From NCBI RefSeq assembly GCF_009391885.1, contig NZ_VZII01000003.1:95545-159544 (forward strand): 64,000 nt of DNA. The letters run 5' to 3'. Source of the DNA: Pseudomonas sp. MN1F (GTDB lineage: Bacteria; Pseudomonadota; Gammaproteobacteria; Pseudomonadales; Pseudomonadaceae). Made by a program: the position numbers and the translations under genes. Each line of letters begins with the position of its first letter. The first letter of the stretch is position 1. The notes beneath the pieces are model-generated. The model saw only the letters and a list, made by a program, of their open reading frames with translations, had not been told where the DNA came from and ran no database searches. This document shows positions 26,880 through 33,722 of the stretch, piece by piece.

Positions 26880-27440
26880 TTCAGCCAATCCGTGGCTGCT
26901 GCCACGTGCTTCTGCACACTGGTGAAATACATGTGTCGTTAACGACACAATAGACACACCCCTGCTCCGCTGGGAGACGATTAACCCGCTGCTCCGTAGC
27001 CGTATTGCACAGGCTGACTCTCCGGGGGTATATACGTAGTATTCCCCGGAACTCATACTGATGATGCACACGCCGATAGGCGAAACTGTTGCGCGGTGAA
27101 GGGACTTCACGATAGATACATCTCTACTCCGTAGGAGTGGATAGATCTCTTTCTCTTGGGCGGGTGTACTATGTACTCACCCTCGCCATCTGTCTTGGAT
27201 TGTGCAAGTCTCTTCTGCGAAGTAGATAAGTTAGCTGAGCAAGGGAGTTCACTTGTGTCGTCAACGACACAGGTAACACTGCCGTGAAGTCCCTTCACTG
27301 TGCATACCTTTATAGATCTGTCGTTAATTGTGCATCAGTACAGCCTGCTGTGCATGACAGTCTGTCCGTGTCCGGTTTTGCCCTACCATATAATATGGTG
27401 GGCGTGAACCACGATTGCCGGACAAATGAGATCAGTTCTC
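26880..27440. other. Dense field of short palindromes, non-coding
   Basis: About 560 bp without a credible gene but with at least ten separate short dyads. Examples are CGTGGC-N4-GCCACG near 26889, GTGTCGTTAACGACAC at 26936, CCGGGG/CCCCGG around 27019-27050, CGCC-GATA-GGCG, GTGAAG-GGA-CTTCAC near 27096, ACTCC-N3-GGAGT near 27128, and GGGTGTAC-TAT-GTAC near 27165. Others are CTTC-TGC-GAAG, GTGTCGTCAACGACAC near 27253, GTGAAG-TCC-CTTCAC at 27283 and ACCATATAATATGGT at 27394, the last nested within TGTCCGG/CCGGACA. It could be a structured RNA, an origin, or an operator array. Confidence 0.6.
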
Positions 27441-27450
27441 ACAAGCGGTC

Positions 27451-28260
27451 TCACTTCGCCAGCCATCCTTGAGCCTCTACGTAGTCAAGGAACGGATTGA
27501 TACCAGATGGCTCTGGGTAGTACTCAGGAAAGTCAAACTCTCCATCACCATAACCGCTCCCCCCGTAGGTCACATTGGCGGGTAGTGCCATATCGTGGAT
27601 GCCGTCAAGTGCGTTGGTAAGTGCCACAGATCGCTCTTGAAGATTATGAAGCGGTTCAGGACTGTACCCTTTGATGGCAAGCTTAAGCAGGTAGTTTTCC
27701 GCAGCATACCGTTGCTTACGACGCGCATAATCTGCCTCTGCATTGTCTTCGGAAGATCGTGTTGCAAATTTCTCCATGTATTCGTCGGCACACATATGGA
27801 TACGGGCCATCAGATCAATTGCCGCATTCTCAAGGAAAATCCGACCGGATGTGGCCTTCTCTTCGTCAACCCAGTCCATCACAAACAATACATTGCAATC
27901 TGCCTCTGCTGCACGCTGACGAACCTTGGTCCGAACACGTTTCATTGTGTCATTGTCGTAGTTACTGACCTCTCGACCGATACGTGTATCCCAGGTACAG
28001 CCATACTCTTGGTGCAGGACATCTCGAAACTCATAGTCACGAATACCGTGCACCCGGCTTGCAAGTGTGAACACCCGCTCTACAGACTTGGCAAATGGCG
28101 TCGGAATCTTCTCTACTGCCTGCTTCGCCTTCGTGGGTTTCGGCACATCTTTAACTAGCGCTTTGACTTTACGTTCTGGAAGGCCAGTAGCCGCCTTGAT
28201 CTTTTCAATACTGTCGCCGTCACGTCGCATCTTGATGGCAAGCTGTTCTGCTAATTGCAT
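27451..28260 (-). CDS. Island protein with N-terminal HTH, possible DNA-binding or replication protein
   Basis: Protein of 269 residues. The first 40 residues form a helix-turn-helix-like unit (LAIKMRRDGDSIEKIKAATGLPERKVKALVKDV), followed by a lysine-rich linker. Residues 50-190 form an Arg/Lys/Asp-rich helical domain (VERVFTLASRVHGIRDYEFRDVL; DCNVLFVMDWVDEEK). The C-terminal 40 residues are acidic and Pro/Tyr-rich. AGGAG precedes the ATG. It is the gene next to the palindrome field, so it could bind there. No named family recognised. Confidence 0.6.
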   Translation of the reverse strand: MQLAEQLAIKMRRDGDSIEKIKAATGLPERKVKALVKDVPKPTKAKQAVEKIPTPFAKSVERVFTLASRVHGIRDYEFRDVLHQEYGCTWDTRIGREVSNYDNDTMKRVRTKVRQRAAEADCNVLFVMDWVDEEKATSGRIFLENAAIDLMARIHMCADEYMEKFATRSSEDNAEADYARRKQRYAAENYLLKLAIKGYSPEPLHNLQERSVALTNALDGIHDMALPANVTYGGSGYGDGEFDFPEYYPEPSGINPFLDYVEAQGWLAK

Positions 28261-28344
28261 GGTTGTTCTCCTGTTCAGTTCTGTTCAATAGGCAAGTCCT
28301 CTTGGTGGTTGCCGGTGTGTGTGTGGCTGTCAAATCGCGGACGC

Positions 28345-28387
28345 AAAAAAACCACACTCCGAGATCACGTTACCGTGGCGGATGTGG
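28345..28387 (-). terminator. Rho-independent terminator of the small-gene operon
   Basis: On the minus strand CCACATCCG and CGGAGTGTGG form a stem (one mismatch) followed by seven Ts. It ends the operon that runs from 31009 to 28439 and separates it from the HTH gene at 28260. Confidence 0.78.
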
Positions 28388-28438
28388 GTTGTGGTGTTAG
28401 CGATGAGGTTGCGACTATACAGGCGTAGAGCCTGTAAG

Positions 28439-28675
28439 TCAAGATGGGAAGATGAATGTATCCAGCAGTGCATGAACCTCTGACTCACCCAGGCCCATAT
28501 AGAGCCAAGTCCACACACTCCCCCAGATACCCGCTGTAGCGTTGTACTGTTCCTCACCAATGTAAGCGGCTGTGTAATCCGCTACGGCTTGCACCACATC
28601 ATCAGCTGCCATCAGGTCATCATATGGAAGTGCGTTGTCTATCGCAGCAGGGACATACATGAATAGGACTGACAT
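28439..28675 (-). CDS. Small acidic protein, hypothetical
   Basis: Protein of 78 residues, strongly acidic and aromatic (YVPAAIDNALPYDDLMAADDVVQAV; GIWGSVWTWLYMGLGE). Its ATG overlaps the preceding stop (TGATG), showing translational coupling. No family recognised. It is the last gene before the operon terminator. Confidence 0.6.
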   Translation of the reverse strand: MSVLFMYVPAAIDNALPYDDLMAADDVVQAVADYTAAYIGEEQYNATAGIWGSVWTWLYMGLGESEVHALLDTFIFPS

Positions 28676-28905
28676 CAGTTAGCACCTGTATTGAGTGACC
28701 GCTGATTCCGGTCAATGAGTTTCGATACATACTCTTTCATCGCTTCCCTCTCCTGTTGAAATTGAAGCTGTGTGGCATTGTTCTGTTGCAGCACCAAATC
28801 GGCCGCTACCAGTCTGGCGTTATATTGGGCTGAAAATGAAAAGCAGAAGGCCAATACGATCGAGATGATGCAGGCAATGACAATCGAATTAATTGACGAC
28901 CTCAT
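28675..28905 (-). CDS. Small single-pass membrane protein with coiled coil
   Basis: Protein of 76 residues with an N-terminal membrane anchor (INSIVIACIISIVLAFCFSFSA) and a Gln/Glu-rich helical tail (LQQNNATQLQFQQEREAMKEYVSKLIDRNQ). Size and shape resemble phage spanin-like or Rz-like and other anchored coiled-coil proteins, but no family can be named. It overlaps both neighbours by a few bases in one operon. Confidence 0.6.
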   Translation of the reverse strand: MRSSINSIVIACIISIVLAFCFSFSAQYNARLVAADLVLQQNNATQLQFQQEREAMKEYVSKLIDRNQRSLNTGAN

Positions 28906-29273
28906 CTATTACCACCGTAACTATGGACACCCACGTTCTTTACGTAGCCACGAAGGGCTACGCCTACTCTCTTCTCAAACAATCCACGGTTTGGCCCTTT
29001 ATATAGTTGCCTGTCTCCGAAGCTCCCTGCGCTCAAGAAGCTTTGGAGAAGAGCACTGAATACAGGTGCACCGCTAACCATCAACAGCAACCCCTCATTG
29101 ACTCTCACCCACACCAGCTTGTAATCAGTGCTTCCAGTGAAGACGCGACACTTGCGGCGGAATGACTTACAAAGTAGCCTGACATCAACAGCATCAGTCT
29201 TGAGAATGAAGGCAGCGAAATGGCTACCCTCATTAATCAGACGACCAATGCTTTCATTTAAGAATGAAGTCAT
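28902..29273 (-). CDS. Hypothetical protein of the island operon
   Basis: Protein of 123 residues from the ATG at 29273, which overlaps the previous gene's stop (ATGA). The sequence starts MTSFLNESIGRLINEGSHFAAFILKTDAVDVRLL and has a hydrophobic middle (LLLMVSGAPVFSALLQSFLSAG) and basic C-terminus. Upstream in-frame extension to 29342 is not supported because it would run over the neighbour. Unknown family. Confidence 0.58.
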   Translation of the reverse strand: MTSFLNESIGRLINEGSHFAAFILKTDAVDVRLLCKSFRRKCRVFTGSTDYKLVWVRVNEGLLLMVSGAPVFSALLQSFLSAGSFGDRQLYKGPNRGLFEKRVGVALRGYVKNVGVHSYGGNR

Positions 29274-29518
29274 CCCATCTTTACCCCTGAAGCCTGCTCC
29301 AGGCGTAAAACAGCCAAACCCGAAACAATCTTGTCTGCCCACTCATGCCTGTCCAATGGATTCAAGCCACAGCCCTCAAGGTAAGACTTCCGCACTTGTA
29401 ATACGAAATACTCCAGGCTAACTGGCTGCACTTGCACTTCTGTCACCTCCGCAGAAACATCATCAACTAGATGGGGTGCATATTTAGCCTTCAAGATTTC
29501 ATAAGTACGATCTTTCAT
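29270..29518 (-). CDS. Hypothetical protein of the island operon
   Basis: Protein of 82 residues (MKDRTYEILKAKYAPHLVDDVSAEV) with its ATG overlapping the previous stop (TAATG) and its stop overlapping the next ATG. The composition is soluble and mixed. No family recognised; coupling to both neighbours suggests a joint role. Confidence 0.6.
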   Translation of the reverse strand: MKDRTYEILKAKYAPHLVDDVSAEVTEVQVQPVSLEYFVLQVRKSYLEGCGLNPLDRHEWADKIVSGLAVLRLEQASGVKMG

Positions 29519-30045
29519 TATTTACCTCCCATCAGTGCAGCACGTACTTCAGCCATGATGGCCTGCTCTTCAGCCTCTTCAGCCGCCTTGGCTGCTTCTG
29601 CTCGTTTGCGGCGCTCTGTGGCCATACGTTGTTCGAATGTACGGCGGATAATGGCTTCATTCTCAGCAGCCACAGCAGCATGTAGCTTCGATTCAGCCTG
29701 CTTATGCACCTCTTTCAATTCTTCTGCACGTACTGCCTCTGGCTTCACCAGGTACACTGCAAATTGCATCGGAAGATTGGCTGGCGTGAAAGTCTGCGTC
29801 ATCACATCGCTCTTACTCCACCCTTGTGAAGTTTTCTCCAAAACCAGACCAATCAAACCATCCGCTGTTGTGGCAATGAATTCCTCAATAGCTCCGGCAG
29901 CGTAAAAGCGCGGATATACCCCATTAACCGGCACGGCAGAGAGATCGTCTACATAGCCAGTCAATCGCCCCATATAGAGACGCTCAGCCTCAACCTTGCA
30001 CGCCTCGATATCTTTCTTTGTTACCTTCTTCATAAGTTCTTGCAT
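29518..30045 (-). CDS. Hypothetical protein with C-terminal coiled coil
   Basis: Protein of 175 residues from the ATG at 30045, eight bases after GGAG (an ATG at 30051 is too close to that site). The N-terminal 110 residues are a mixed alpha/beta region (VYPRFYAAGAIEEFIATTADGLIGLVLEKTSQGW); the remainder is a long Ala/Glu/Arg helix (ERRKRAEAAKAAEEAEEQAIMAEVRAAL). Family unknown. The coiled coil suggests oligomer formation. Confidence 0.6.
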   Translation of the reverse strand: MQELMKKVTKKDIEACKVEAERLYMGRLTGYVDDLSAVPVNGVYPRFYAAGAIEEFIATTADGLIGLVLEKTSQGWSKSDVMTQTFTPANLPMQFAVYLVKPEAVRAEELKEVHKQAESKLHAAVAAENEAIIRRTFEQRMATERRKRAEAAKAAEEAEEQAIMAEVRAALMGGK

Positions 30046-30228
30046 ATTCATATCTCCATAATTGTAGTGTTGCCCGTTGTACAGGCAGGGATGCACGACA
30101 CACTCACTCAGGTGTCGTTATTCAGGGTTTTAGCCCAGTGTTTAAAGGGGTTGTAGAGCTGGAAAAGTGGCAGGACGCACACTTCCTTGGGTTACCAGTT
30201 TTTCGCCTCTTTAGGCCGCACTAGCTCG

Positions 30229-30753
30229 TTACAAGCTGTACTTCAAGAGGTAGGCACGAGCAGCGACGATACCAGTATATAAAGCTGCATCTAGATCATA
30301 CGCATCAGCTGTGGGATGGCGTGCAATCCATGTCTTCACCTCTTCCTCTCGGGACCGGGGCTTAGCTTGCGGAAGCTGCCTAAGACGTGGCGATGTAGGT
30401 TTAGCACTTCCTCCCTTACCTCTGCCCACTTGGTCTGTGATGTATGCTGACTTAGCCATAAGTTCGCCTACATCCATGCACATGCCTGGATTCTTCCTGC
30501 ACCACTTGTAATATGCGTTCAAAGCGCTGTCATTAGCTTTGACGAAGCGAAGCAGTTGGGTATCTGAAGGGGTATAACTCGAAGCCATCACATGTGTGAT
30601 TAGGTTTGATGGACCGTTAATAACAAAGTAGTTAGCCAAAGATGTTTCTCCATGTAGTGTGATTCCCTCCTTTATGATTGATGATGTGTATGTGTTAACG
30701 GCTTGGGTTAGGCCATAGCATCTTGACGGCGAAGAGTGGTAGCTGTAATTCAT
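30229..30753 (-). CDS. Hypothetical protein with C-terminal HTH-like tail
   Basis: Protein of 174 residues, overlapping the upstream gene by 59 bp. The start is uncertain; MNYSYHSSPSRCYG at 30753 is the longest form and has a weak ribosome site. The C-terminal 40 residues (EEVKTWIARHPTADAYDLDAALYTGIVAARAYLL) resemble the helix-turn-helix tails of the neighbouring zinc-ribbon protein and of the serine recombinase. The middle is basic and Pro-rich. No family recognised. About 180 bp without a gene follow it, containing an ACGACAC/GTGTCGT half-site pair. Confidence 0.55.
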   Translation of the reverse strand: MNYSYHSSPSRCYGLTQAVNTYTSSIIKEGITLHGETSLANYFVINGPSNLITHVMASSYTPSDTQLLRFVKANDSALNAYYKWCRKNPGMCMDVGELMAKSAYITDQVGRGKGGSAKPTSPRLRQLPQAKPRSREEEVKTWIARHPTADAYDLDAALYTGIVAARAYLLKYSL

Positions 30754-31009
30754 CAGCCACTTGTTCTGGTGTCATCCTGTGGCAGTGCTTGGCGATGTAA
30801 CTTCGTAGATGCTCAGCTGTATCCTGCTGGCGTTGACTCTCTTTCATTGTTAATTCCTCTATTGGTTGCTGATGAGGTTCGAGCCTGATTAGCTGTCGCT
30901 TCTTTGCGTTGGCTGCGTTAACTCGACAGAGTGTCGAGCAATAAACCTTCGTAATGCGTCTAACTGTGTGCTTCTTCCCGCACTGCGGGCACAAGCGTTC
31001 TATTGCCAT
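30695..31009 (-). CDS. Zinc-ribbon and HTH protein, likely island regulator
   Basis: Protein of 104 residues with an N-terminal four-cysteine zinc-binding unit (CPQCGKK, then YCSTLC) and a C-terminal helix-turn-helix-like segment (HLRSYIAKHCHRMTPEQVADELQLPLFAVKML). AGGAG stands seven bases before the ATG. It is the first gene of the leftward operon, which suits a regulator. Zinc ribbons of this CxxC/CxxxC type are common in small mobile-element regulators; the target is unknown. Confidence 0.65.
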   Translation of the reverse strand: MAIERLCPQCGKKHTVRRITKVYCSTLCRVNAANAKKRQLIRLEPHQQPIEELTMKESQRQQDTAEHLRSYIAKHCHRMTPEQVADELQLPLFAVKMLWPNPSR

Positions 31010-31459
31010 GAGTTCTCCTTGGCTGATTGTGTATTGGGTTGAGGTTTACGCTAAGGATCGCCAGATAAAGTAAAGGCCAGGATTTTTAGGCCCCGGCCTT
31101 AGCTTCAACTACAGGAGATGTCTCTGGTCAAATCGCTTGTTTGGAGCCCTTCAAGGAGACGTTGCCTTGATGTGTCGGGACTGGGCGACATATCGAGCGA
31201 GAACAAGTCGCTCTGCCATGTTACGAGCCGATCAACACGGTGGTGATCTTAATGAGGGGTGACTCTGTCGCGACAGGAGAAAGATGTTCTCCGATCACAT
31301 GAGTATCTTAACACATATATCGCTATTGTCAATACACATAACCTACAAGAATGCAAATATTTATTTGCTATCAATCTACAGTCAGTAATAAACCAAACCA
31401 AGGAACGGTAACAACGACATAGACTAGGATGGCCCAGAACCCATCAACAGAGCCTATAA
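31010..31459. other. Divergent promoter region of the island operon
   Basis: About 450 bp without a gene. It includes hairpins AGGCC/GGCCT near 31077, TCAAGG-N8-CCTTGA at 31151-31170 and the perfect palindrome CTGTCGCGACAG at 31264-31275, then an AT-rich stretch (31300-31380) fit for promoters. It should drive both the leftward operon and the rightward gene at 31460. Confidence 0.5.
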
Positions 31460-31945
31460 ATGGACGCTTCGCAAATCATCAGCACCTTCGGCATCGCATT
31501 ACCCATCTGTGCCACAGTGGCAGCATGGTTCTGGAAAACACATCACGAGCGGAAAGCGGTCAAGGTGGCGCTGGTGGCTGAGATCCTTGCCTTACGAGAG
31601 ATAGCAACTACACGTCGATATGTGGAGGAATTGCAGGAAACGGCTGAAGAGCTGAGAGGCCAGGAGGAAGGACAGCGAGAGATCACCAAGTATCAGGTCA
31701 AAGTCCCTGAGCACTACTGCCGCATCTACACCAGCAGCGTTAGCAAGCTAGGAGCACTGAAGCTCAAGGACGCTCAGCTCGTGGTGAAGTTCTATCAGTA
31801 TGCCGACAGCTTCATCATGGATGTCACACCCGGCGGCAGCCTCTACGAAGGCACGGACGATCCAGATACGTTCGCTGAGAACGCGGCCATCCTACGGGAA
31901 GCCATCACCATCGCCGATGAACTGAAGCGCCGCAACCCCGTTTGA
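31460..31945 (+). CDS. Membrane-anchored hypothetical protein next to attR
   Basis: Protein of 161 residues with one N-terminal membrane segment (IISTFGIALPICATVAAWFW) and a cytoplasmic helical part (REIATTRRYVEELQETAEELRGQEEGQ; YCRIYTSSVSKLGALKLKDAQLVVKFY). Single-anchor proteins of this kind recur at the distal end of tRNA-integrated islands, but no activity is indicated. It ends 22 bp before the right arm repeats. Confidence 0.62.
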   Translation: MDASQIISTFGIALPICATVAAWFWKTHHERKAVKVALVAEILALREIATTRRYVEELQETAEELRGQEEGQREITKYQVKVPEHYCRIYTSSVSKLGALKLKDAQLVVKFYQYADSFIMDVTPGGSLYEGTDDPDTFAENAAILREAITIADELKRRNPV

Positions 31946-31967
31946 GGACGCCAGAACAGCTACAACT

Positions 31968-31990
31968 TTACGTACAATGGCTACGTACAA
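31968..31990 (+). repeat. Paired 10-bp repeats, candidate integrase arm sites (right)
   Basis: TTACGTACAA and CTACGTACAA start 13 bp apart, ending 4 bp before attR. They match the pair at 20131-20153 in sequence, spacing and orientation. Confidence 0.65.
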
Positions 31991-31994
31991 CCCG

Positions 31995-32059
31995 GAAACG
32001 AAAAAGCCCCGCAGACGTTAATCTGCGGGGCTTCATCTTGTATGGCGGAGAGATAGGGA
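31995..32059. repeat. attR: 65-bp direct repeat at right end of genomic island
   Basis: Matches 20006-20070 at 64 of 65 positions. Its right 17 bp are the 3' end of the intact tRNA-Ser gene. Confidence 0.95.
32004..32033 (-). terminator. tRNA-Ser terminator
   Basis: AAGCCCCGCAGA and TCTGCGGGGCTT form a perfect stem; on the minus strand TTTTTCG follows, 10 bp after the tRNA 3' end. The identical hairpin in attL (20015-20044) now lies downstream of the secreted-protein gene. Confidence 0.85.
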
Positions 32060-32132
32060 TTTGAACCCTAGGTACTGTTGCCAGTACAACGGATTTCGAA
32101 TCCGTCCCGTTCGACCACTCCGGCATCTCTCC
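32043..32132 (-). tRNA. tRNA-Ser (anticodon CGA)
   Basis: A 90-nt cloverleaf with encoded CCA. The acceptor stem GGAGAGA pairs with TCTCTCC, the T-loop is GGTTCGAATCC, the long variable arm is typical of tRNA-Ser, and the anticodon loop TTCGAAA (CGA at 32096-32098) reads UCG codons. The gene is intact because the island carried a copy of the 3' end. It is the integration site of the island to its left. Confidence 0.97.
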
Positions 32133-32142
32133 AATGCCGCGC

Positions 32143-32170
32143 ATCATACCAGCGTTTTCTTGAAACGCAA
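32143..32170 (-). promoter_or_regulatory. tRNA-Ser promoter
   Basis: On the minus strand a -35 TTGCGT (32165-32170) and -10 TATGAT (32143-32148) with a 16-bp spacer lie just upstream of the tRNA 5' end at 32132. Confidence 0.6.
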
Positions 32171-32223
32171 ATCTTTTTTCAAAAAAAATCGCGTGGTATC
32201 AGGCGCTTGCGTGAATGCGCAGC

Positions 32224-32934
32224 TTACAGCGGCACGCCCAGGCGCTTGGCAACTTCTTCGTAGGCTTCGATCACGTCGCCCAGACCCTGGCGGAAGCGGT
32301 CCTTGTCCATCTTCTTGCGGGTTTCTTTGTCCCACAGGCGGCAGCCGTCCGGGCTGAACTCGTCACCCAGGACGATCTGGCCGTGGAAGACACCGAACTC
32401 CAGCTTGAAGTCGACCAGCAGCAGGCCGGCGTCATCGAACAGCTTGCTCAGCACTTCGTTGACCTTCAGCGACAGCTTCTTCATTTCGACCAGTTGCTCG
32501 GCGGTGCCCCAGCCGAAGGCGACAACGTGGGACTCGTTGATGAACGGGTCACCCTTCTCGTCGTTCTTCAGGAACAGCTCGAAGGTGGACGGCTCCAGCT
32601 TGATGCCCTCCTCCACGCCCAGGCGCTTGACCAGGCTGCCGGCGGCGTAGTTGCGCACCACGCACTCGACCGGGATCATGTCCAGCTTCTTCACCAGGCA
32701 CTCGTTGTCGCCCAGCAGCTTGTCGAACTGAGTCGGCACGCCGGCTTCTTCGAGCTTCTGCATGATGAAGGCGTTGAACTTGTTGTTCACCATGCCTTTA
32801 CGGTCGAGCTGTTCGATGCGCTTGCCGTCGAACGCCGAAGTGTCGTTACGGAACAGCAGGATCAAGCGGTCGGCGTCGTCGGTCTTGTAAACCGATTTGG
32901 CCTTGCCGCGGTAGAGTTCTTCGCGTTTTTCCAT
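32224..32934 (-). CDS. purC: Phosphoribosylaminoimidazole-succinocarboxamide synthase
   Basis: SAICAR synthetase, 236 residues, the ATP-dependent joining of aspartate to CAIR in purine biosynthesis. Hallmarks are [32 protein letters not shown] and the ATP/Mg region [10 protein letters not shown] with [14 protein letters not shown]. The ATG at 32934 is the conserved start; an upstream open frame is overlap with the neighbour. It is followed downstream by tRNA-Ser on the same strand. Confidence 0.97.
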   Translation of the reverse strand: MEKREELYRGKAKSVYKTDDADRLILLFRNDTSAFDGKRIEQLDRKGMVNNKFNAFIMQKLEEAGVPTQFDKLLGDNECLVKKLDMIPVECVVRNYAAGSLVKRLGVEEGIKLEPSTFELFLKNDEKGDPFINESHVVAFGWGTAEQLVEMKKLSLKVNEVLSKLFDDAGLLLVDFKLEFGVFHGQIVLGDEFSPDGCRLWDKETRKKMDKDRFRQGLGDVIEAYEEVAKRLGVPL

Positions 32935-32963
32935 GATTGGGCTCCGCTTGCTGAGGTGTTGGG

Positions 32964-33722
32964 CTAGGCGATTTCGCGCCAGTCGAGCCCGTGTTCCTGA
33001 TTCGCCACCTGGAGCCAGTCCGGGTCGCACCCAAGGGTGTCGACGAAGCACTGGCGGGCCAAGTGTGGCAGGTTGTTCTTGCTGCTGAGGTGGGCCAGCA
33101 CCAGGTGCTGCAGGTTGTTCCAGCCCAACTCTTGCACCAGGCGTGCGGCCTGGTGATTGTTCAAATGTCCTTGCATGCCACCCACCCGCTGCTTCAGGAA
33201 GGCCGGGTAGTGACCGCGCGCGAGCAGGTCGCGGCAGTGGTTGGCTTCGATCAGCAGTGCATCCAGGCCCTGGTAGCGCTCGAGCAGCAGCGCATCGTAC
33301 GAACCCAGGTCGGTGAGCATGCCAAAACGCCGACGGCCGTCACTGAACACATACTGCAGCGGCTCGTAGGCGTCGTGCTCGACCCGCGCCGGGCTCACTT
33401 CCAGGTCACCGATCTGCAGCCGCTCGCCACAAGCGAGAAAACCGGCCACCTCCACCGGCTTGCGCATGCCGCGCAATGTGCCTTGGCTGAGGTAGACCGG
33501 TACATTGTAGCGCCGCGACAGCAAGCCCACCCCATGCACGTGGTCGGCATGTTCGTGGGTTACCAGCACGGCGCTCAGTTGCGCCGCCGAGACCCCAAGC
33601 AGCGCCAGGCGCCGCTCGGTTTCACGCAGGGAAAAACCGCAATCGACCAGGATGAACGTGTCACCACTGGCGATCAGCGTGCCATTTCCCTGGCTGCCGC
33701 TTCCGAGTACCGCGAAGCGCAC
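32964..33722 (-). CDS. MBL-fold metallohydrolase
   Basis: Metallo-beta-lactamase-fold hydrolase of 252 residues. The metal motif is [12 protein letters not shown] (H-x-H-x-D-H), and further ligands fit EANHCRD and the C-terminal AHLSSKNN region. The YycJ/WalJ-like group of this family contains predicted nucleases. The GTG start directly follows the bamC stop (TAAGTG), so the two are co-transcribed, along with purC 30 bp further on. Confidence 0.88.
   Translation of the reverse strand: MRFAVLGSGSQGNGTLIASGDTFILVDCGFSLRETERRLALLGVSAAQLSAVLVTHEHADHVHGVGLLSRRYNVPVYLSQGTLRGMRKPVEVAGFLACGERLQIGDLEVSPARVEHDAYEPLQYVFSDGRRRFGMLTDLGSYDALLLERYQGLDALLIEANHCRDLLARGHYPAFLKQRVGGMQGHLNNHQAARLVQELGWNNLQHLVLAHLSSKNNLPHLARQCFVDTLGCDPDWLQVANQEHGLDWREIA

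Noticed and set aside
26814..27110. 98-codon minus-strand frame in the palindrome field, and a 63-codon one at 27107-27298
   Set aside because: They run through many dyads, lack ribosome sites and show no coding character.
27090..27300. CRISPR array
   Set aside because: Repeats are dyads of differing sequence and irregular spacing; no direct repeat/spacer pattern and no cas genes in the window.
26880..27440. Retron msr/msd locus as explanation of the palindrome field
   Set aside because: No reverse transcriptase gene is present in the island.
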